Assembly (NCBI GenBank): GCA_031283785.1
Contig: JAITBC010000124.1
Coordinates: 1-19,334, forward strand
Reading direction: 5' to 3'
Length of the DNA stretch: 19,334 nucleotides
Source: Tannerella sp.
GTDB taxonomy: Bacteria; Bacteroidota; Bacteroidia; Bacteroidales; Tannerellaceae
The position numbers and the translations under genes are program-made. This document shows, in pieces, positions 14,918-19,334 of the stretch. The notes under the pieces are model-generated. The model did not search any database and was not told the origin of the DNA. It saw only the letters and a list, made by a program, of their open reading frames with translations. The first letter of the stretch is position 1; each line of letters opens with the position of its first letter.

Positions 14918-17900
14918 ATGTTTAAATTGAATTTATCAAAAGTCTTATGGGGCCTAATATTATTTTTTACTCTGTTTTTAGATGTCGATGCACAAACCGG
15001 TTTTCTGAAAGGGAGTATAAAAGACTTCTCGGGAAATCCTTTAATCGGAGTAAATGTGACTCAAAAAGGTACAGCCAATGGGACAGCGACGGATGCTGAC
15101 GGAAATTTTGTAATTGACGTTCCTGCTAACGCTACTTTAGTTTTTTCTTATATCGGATTTGTTTCAAAGGAAGAAGATCGAAATGGCGTTGATTTTATGA
15201 GAATAACACTTTTTGAAGATACAAAACTGCTGAGTGAAGTTGTTGTAACGGCTTTAGGTATAAAAAGAGAAGAAAAAAGTCTTGGATATGCCGTTCAAAA
15301 AATGGAAGGAACAGTTTTTGAAAAAGCAGTAGACCCTAATTTAATTAATTCTTTAGCCGGAAAAGTTTCCGGACTAAAAATTAATACGGCATCCGAATTA
15401 TTTAATTCTTCGGAAATCAGTTTAAGAGGAGAACAACCTGTAATTATTATCGACGGGACATCAACAGAAATAAGTTACTGGGATTTAAATTTCAATGATA
15501 TTGAAGAATTAACCGTGCTGAAAGGGGCTTCTGCCGCCGCTTTGTATGGCTCGGAAGGAAGAAACGGGGCAATTGTTATAACTACTAAAAGAGGCAGAAA
15601 GGATATAACCAGAGTTGAGTTTAATTCCACCAATATGCTCCAGCCCTCCCTGATGACTTATCCAAAAACTCAAACTTCTTTTGGTACGGGGAATAATGGC
15701 GTTTATGAATATGTAGACGGTAGCGGTTCCGGCATTGAAGGCGGCGGATTTAACTGGGGACCCAAACTGGATAGAAGACTGATTAAGCAATGGAATAGCC
15801 CTGTAGATGCAACCACAGGCGAAAGAATACCTGTTACTTGGGAAGATAAAACCAATGGAAAGGGTAATCTCGTCAGTTTTTTGGAAAAGGGTTTTACTAC
15901 AACAAACAATATCAATATAGAGACGGGGAACAGCAAAGGTACATTTAGAATTTCAGTATCGAACTCATATCAAAAAGGGATCGTCCCTAATACAAAATTG
16001 AATACATGGGGATTAGGAGTAGCCGGGAATTATGATGTATTTAAATGGTATAATATAAATACATCCCTGAATTATTCGCGTCATGATTCACCCAATTACA
16101 GAACTCCGAGCTATGGGCCGCACGACTATATTTACAGTTTAATGTTCTGGCTGGGTTCGGATATTGATCTGGAAGATGCTAAAAATTACTGGGAGCCGGG
16201 TAAGGAGAACATACAACAACGATTTCAGCAGTTAGGGTATTATAATAATCCCTATTTATTGTCTTACGAGAATCTTCATACGTACGATAAAAATTCCATG
16301 TATGGACAAATTACGAATACGTTCAAAATTATACCGGATGCTCTATCCTTTTTAGCCCGTGCCGGTTTTAATAATTATGGTCTGGAGACTTCCGAACGTG
16401 TGCCTAAAAGCATGATCTATTACGGTCAGAAATCAAGAGGGGATTTTATTGTAAATAACTCAAGTTTTTTCAGGATAAATACCGATTTGATATTAACTTA
16501 CGACAAATCATTCACTGAAAATATAAAATTAAATACACTTCTTGGATTTTCAAATATTTATGAAAAAAATAAATCTCTGACGGCGAGTACGGACGGATTA
16601 AGCATTCCGGGATTGTTTACATTAAGCAACTCTCAAAATCCCGTTATCAATTCCAACTCCCTGTATGAGCAGCGTATTAGTGGTTTGTATGCAAATTTGA
16701 ATTTGCAGTTCTATCGCCCGATTTATCTTTCTTTAACCGCAAGAAATGACTGGGTTTCAACGTTACCGACAAATGCAAATTCATTTTTATATCCTTCGGC
16801 AAGTTTATCCTATGTAATTTCCGATATGTTGAAAATGCCGTCGTTCATCAATTTTTTTAAGATCAGAGGTTCATGGATGCAGGTTAATTCCGGATGGACA
16901 GGCTCTGTATACGGACACATCCCAACTTATACCATAGGCTCTTTTAATAATTTACCTGCTTTGTCTCTGTCGGGGACTTTACTATCTTCAGGACTGGAAC
17001 CTTCAGGTTCTATAACATTAGAAACAGGCGGGGATATCCGACTTTTTAAAGATTTGATTCGGTTAGATTTTTCCTTTTATAGAAAAGCGGAATATAATAA
17101 TATCATCTCTCAACAAGTATCGGAAGCAAGCGGATATAGCACCATGAAAGTGAACGGGCGGGAATACACAAGAAAAGGATTTGAATTTTTATTAAATATC
17201 AAGCCTGTGGACAAGAATGATATCCGGTGGGATTTCAACATTAATTTAAGTCAAAGCCATCAATATTTAACCGAACTGGAAGACGGTAAAAACAGGGATG
17301 GGTTTATTAAATTGAATACCAGAACTGATCAAATATACAAATTAAGCTGGATGAAATCTCCTGATGGGAAATATATCTACGATTCGAACGGTTTACCGGT
17401 TAGAGACGTATTTCAACGTTTTGCCGGGTATTTTGATCCTGATTTTATATACGGATTCTATAATAATTTAAGGTATAAACAGTTTAACCTGTCTTTTTTA
17501 CTGGAAGGGCAGGTCGGAGGATTGTACTATTCCATATTACCAAGAATGGGCAGGGCCGGAACATCTGCTTCATTATTAGATTTAAAATATATGGAAGATG
17601 CCGCAAATGGTCTTAAAAACTACATCGCCGATGGAGTTGTTGTTACCGGAGGTGAAATCTTATATGATTTTGAAGGAAATATAACAAAGGATACAAGAAC
17701 TTTTGCGCCAAATACGACGGCCATATCTTATCAGGATTGGGCGAAATCTTTTTATAATCTAGGCGACGCTTACGCGGAGACGTACCTCGATGCTTCCTAT
17801 CTAAAATTCAGGGAAATATCCATCGGATACAGTTTGCCGAATGAATTGTTGGGGAACTTATTTTTAAAATCTGCTATGGTTTCCGTAGTAGGCAGTAATT

Positions 17901-18013
17901 TGTTTATAATAACAAAAAAACAATCTAAAGGTGATGATCCCAGTTGGAGAAATAATAATTTAAAATCGCCGACTCCGGTTAGTGTCGGAGTTAATCTAAA
18001 TTTAAAGTTTTAA
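14918..18013 (+). CDS. SusC/RagA-type TonB-dependent outer membrane transporter
   Basis: The 1031-residue product is a TonB-dependent barrel that imports oligosaccharides or peptides captured by a SusD partner. The start at 14918 is preferred to an in-frame ATG at 14837 because a signal peptide begins there (MFKLNLSKVLWGLILFFTLF...DAQ) and the upstream ATG would precede the transcription start. Residues about 30-108 form the carboxypeptidase-regulatory-like sandwich (GSIKDFSGNPLIGVNV, GTATDADGNF). The SusC hallmark LSEVVVTALGIKREEKSLGY follows, then a plug with VIIIDG and TVLKGASAAALYGSEG and ITTKRGR. The rest is barrel, ending VSVGVNLNLKF. No STN domain precedes the sandwich, so ECF-sigma signalling through it is unlikely. 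AGA arginine codons and AT richness differ from upstream genes. The substrate is unknown. Confidence 0.95.
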   Translation: MFKLNLSKVLWGLILFFTLFLDVDAQTGFLKGSIKDFSGNPLIGVNVTQKGTANGTATDADGNFVIDVPANATLVFSYIGFVSKEEDRNGVDFMRITLFEDTKLLSEVVVTALGIKREEKSLGYAVQKMEGTVFEKAVDPNLINSLAGKVSGLKINTASELFNSSEISLRGEQPVIIIDGTSTEISYWDLNFNDIEELTVLKGASAAALYGSEGRNGAIVITTKRGRKDITRVEFNSTNMLQPSLMTYPKTQTSFGTGNNGVYEYVDGSGSGIEGGGFNWGPKLDRRLIKQWNSPVDATTGERIPVTWEDKTNGKGNLVSFLEKGFTTTNNINIETGNSKGTFRISVSNSYQKGIVPNTKLNTWGLGVAGNYDVFKWYNINTSLNYSRHDSPNYRTPSYGPHDYIYSLMFWLGSDIDLEDAKNYWEPGKENIQQRFQQLGYYNNPYLLSYENLHTYDKNSMYGQITNTFKIIPDALSFLARAGFNNYGLETSERVPKSMIYYGQKSRGDFIVNNSSFFRINTDLILTYDKSFTENIKLNTLLGFSNIYEKNKSLTASTDGLSIPGLFTLSNSQNPVINSNSLYEQRISGLYANLNLQFYRPIYLSLTARNDWVSTLPTNANSFLYPSASLSYVISDMLKMPSFINFFKIRGSWMQVNSGWTGSVYGHIPTYTIGSFNNLPALSLSGTLLSSGLEPSGSITLETGGDIRLFKDLIRLDFSFYRKAEYNNIISQQVSEASGYSTMKVNGREYTRKGFEFLLNIKPVDKNDIRWDFNINLSQSHQYLTELEDGKNRDGFIKLNTRTDQIYKLSWMKSPDGKYIYDSNGLPVRDVFQRFAGYFDPDFIYGFYNNLRYKQFNLSFLLEGQVGGLYYSILPRMGRAGTSASLLDLKYMEDAANGLKNYIADGVVVTGGEILYDFEGNITKDTRTFAPNTTAISYQDWAKSFYNLGDAYAETYLDASYLKFREISIGYSLPNELLGNLFLKSAMVSVVGSNLFIITKKQSKGDDPSWRNNNLKSPTPVSVGVNLNLKF

Positions 18014-18025
18014 AATCAAACCGTT

Positions 18026-19334
18026 ATGAAAAAATATGGTATTTATATTTATGTGCTAATTGTATGTCTGTCCGGTTGCAGACATATGGATGAGTTTCAA
18101 ATAAACCCTAATCAGCCGACCGTTGGCACTCCGGAAACGTTCTTAACCGGAGTAGAGCAGGAGCTTTTCTCCGGCATTCTTGCTTACGAAACTATAAGTG
18201 CTGCATCCAGATATCTAATCGGTTTTAGTTCGCACTCGGAAGAGTATCAATATTACCGGTGGGCTTATGGATCTTTCGGTCGTTACAGTTCAATCCGGAA
18301 TATTATGGAAATGGAAAGATCGGCGAATGAAAATTCCAATTATTTAGCGATCGCAAAATTATTCAAATCTATTTTCTTTTATGAACTGACAATGAGGTTT
18401 GGAGATATACCTTATTCTCAGTCAATGCAGTTAGTTGAAGGAATAGATAAACCAAAATATGACTCGCAAAAGGACGTTTTTATTGGGATACTTAAAGAAT
18501 TGGAGGAAGCCAATTCTATGTTTAGCCTAAGAGATAATAGCATAAGCGGGGATTTCATATTTAATGGAGATATTTTAAAATGGAAGAAATTCAACAATTC
18601 TTTTAAATTAAGAGTATTGCTCTCTTTATCTCATTATGAGAATGATACGGATTTGAATATAAAATCCGTATTTTCCGAAATGATGAATAATCCGGCTGAA
18701 TATCCTGTATTCACAGGTAACGAAGATAATGGCCAAAGAATAGGCAATACCATAGCCCCGCATCCGTTTTTTAGCGATCAGGGTTTTATATCATATATCG
18801 GTTTGGAAAAAGACTTTGCAGATGCCTTAAAAACAAGAAACGATCCAAGGCTAAAATTCTATGCGGAAATGACTGCAGACGCTAAAGAGCGGAGATTGTC
18901 CGTAGATGATATGAATGCTTATGACGGATTACCCGGCTCTGCTTCTAATGATGAAAATACACAAAATATGCTGAAAGCGTCTATTCCCAGTATGAATTAT
19001 TACACAAAAGAGAGTTATGAACCTGTTCTTTACATGGGATACTATGAGGTGAATTTTTTAATTGCGGAAGCTATTTTTCGAAATTGGTGGAAAGAAGAAA
19101 ATGCCGAAGAATATTATAAAAAAGGAATTAAAGCGTCTATGGATTACTGGAATATATCAGAGACCGAAATAAATGAATATTTAGCGCAGGATAATGTGAA
19201 ATTTAATTCTGAAGCAGCACTTGAGATGATTCTTATACAAAAATATCTTGCATCATATTTAAATTCAGGTTGGGAAGCTTTTTATACTCAAAGACGAACA
19301 GGCATACCAATATTTGATGTCAGTGGCGATGGAG
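18026..19334 (+). CDS. SusD/RagB-type nutrient-binding lipoprotein (3' end cut by window)
   Basis: The frame starts 12 bases after the susC stop and stays open for 436 codons to the right edge. The N-terminus MKKYGIYIYVLIVCLSGC is a lipoprotein signal, with the lipidated Cys at residue 18. The mature part begins DEFQINPNQPTVGTPETFLTG, as in the SusD-like 2 group. FYELTMRFGDIPYSQSMQ near residue 120 is the family's conserved helical segment, and WEAFYTQRRTGIP near the cut end matches the usual C-terminal W(E/D)A...RRTG(Y/I)P motif. The protein would sit on the outer surface as a lid on the SusC barrel and bind the substrate. Typical length is 480-550 residues, so roughly 50-110 are missing. 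Confidence 0.92.
   Translation, partial: MKKYGIYIYVLIVCLSGCRHMDEFQINPNQPTVGTPETFLTGVEQELFSGILAYETISAASRYLIGFSSHSEEYQYYRWAYGSFGRYSSIRNIMEMERSANENSNYLAIAKLFKSIFFYELTMRFGDIPYSQSMQLVEGIDKPKYDSQKDVFIGILKELEEANSMFSLRDNSISGDFIFNGDILKWKKFNNSFKLRVLLSLSHYENDTDLNIKSVFSEMMNNPAEYPVFTGNEDNGQRIGNTIAPHPFFSDQGFISYIGLEKDFADALKTRNDPRLKFYAEMTADAKERRLSVDDMNAYDGLPGSASNDENTQNMLKASIPSMNYYTKESYEPVLYMGYYEVNFLIAEAIFRNWWKEENAEEYYKKGIKASMDYWNISETEINEYLAQDNVKFNSEAALEMILIQKYLASYLNSGWEAFYTQRRTGIPIFDVSGDG

Overview
The window looks like a chromosomal segment of a Bacteroidota bacterium, most likely order Bacteroidales. Three things point there: type IX secretion genes porU and porV, a SusC/SusD outer-membrane pair at the right edge, and promoters of the Bacteroidota form (TTTG, about 19-20 bases, TAnnTTTG) in front of several transcription units. 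I see no rRNA, tRNA, CRISPR array, insertion sequence or integrase.

Layout. Positions 1-156 hold the tail of an unidentified plus-strand gene. It converges on a small membrane protein of the DUF4834 type (195-419, minus). A minus-strand operon uxaB-uxaA (3607 down to 608) encodes tagaturonate reductase and altronate dehydratase, two steps of hexuronate breakdown. A divergent promoter region (3608-3910) separates it from the plus-strand housekeeping block. That block runs rpmH, a membrane-anchored two-PASTA protein, rluD and ddl (D-Ala-D-Ala ligase).

A second promoter at 6924-6955 starts a tightly packed series: PlsC-like acyltransferase, rex (NADH/NAD+-sensing repressor), a fumarylacetoacetate-hydrolase-family enzyme, porU (type IX sortase), porV (type IX shuttle) and ispF (isoprenoid synthesis). 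Gaps are mostly under 70 bases, and a textbook Rho-independent terminator at 14680-14716 closes the series. It may be one long operon in which membrane lipid, redox-sensing and secretion genes are transcribed together; this is inferred from spacing only.

After the terminator the base composition and arginine codon choice change sharply, to AT-rich with AGA. A SusC-type TonB-dependent transporter and its SusD-type lipoprotein follow, the latter cut by the window end. They are preceded by a good -7 element with a poor -33 element and, about 50 bases upstream, by a 38-base near-perfect palindrome that is a strong candidate operator. This looks like a separately acquired nutrient-uptake locus of unknown substrate attached to the end of the core block.

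I found no clear new defence or mobile system. The least explained items are the susC palindrome, the possible coupling of Rex with type IX secretion genes, the PASTA protein, the unusual His-Asp spacing in the acyltransferase, and a hairpin at the very start of the rpmH transcript.
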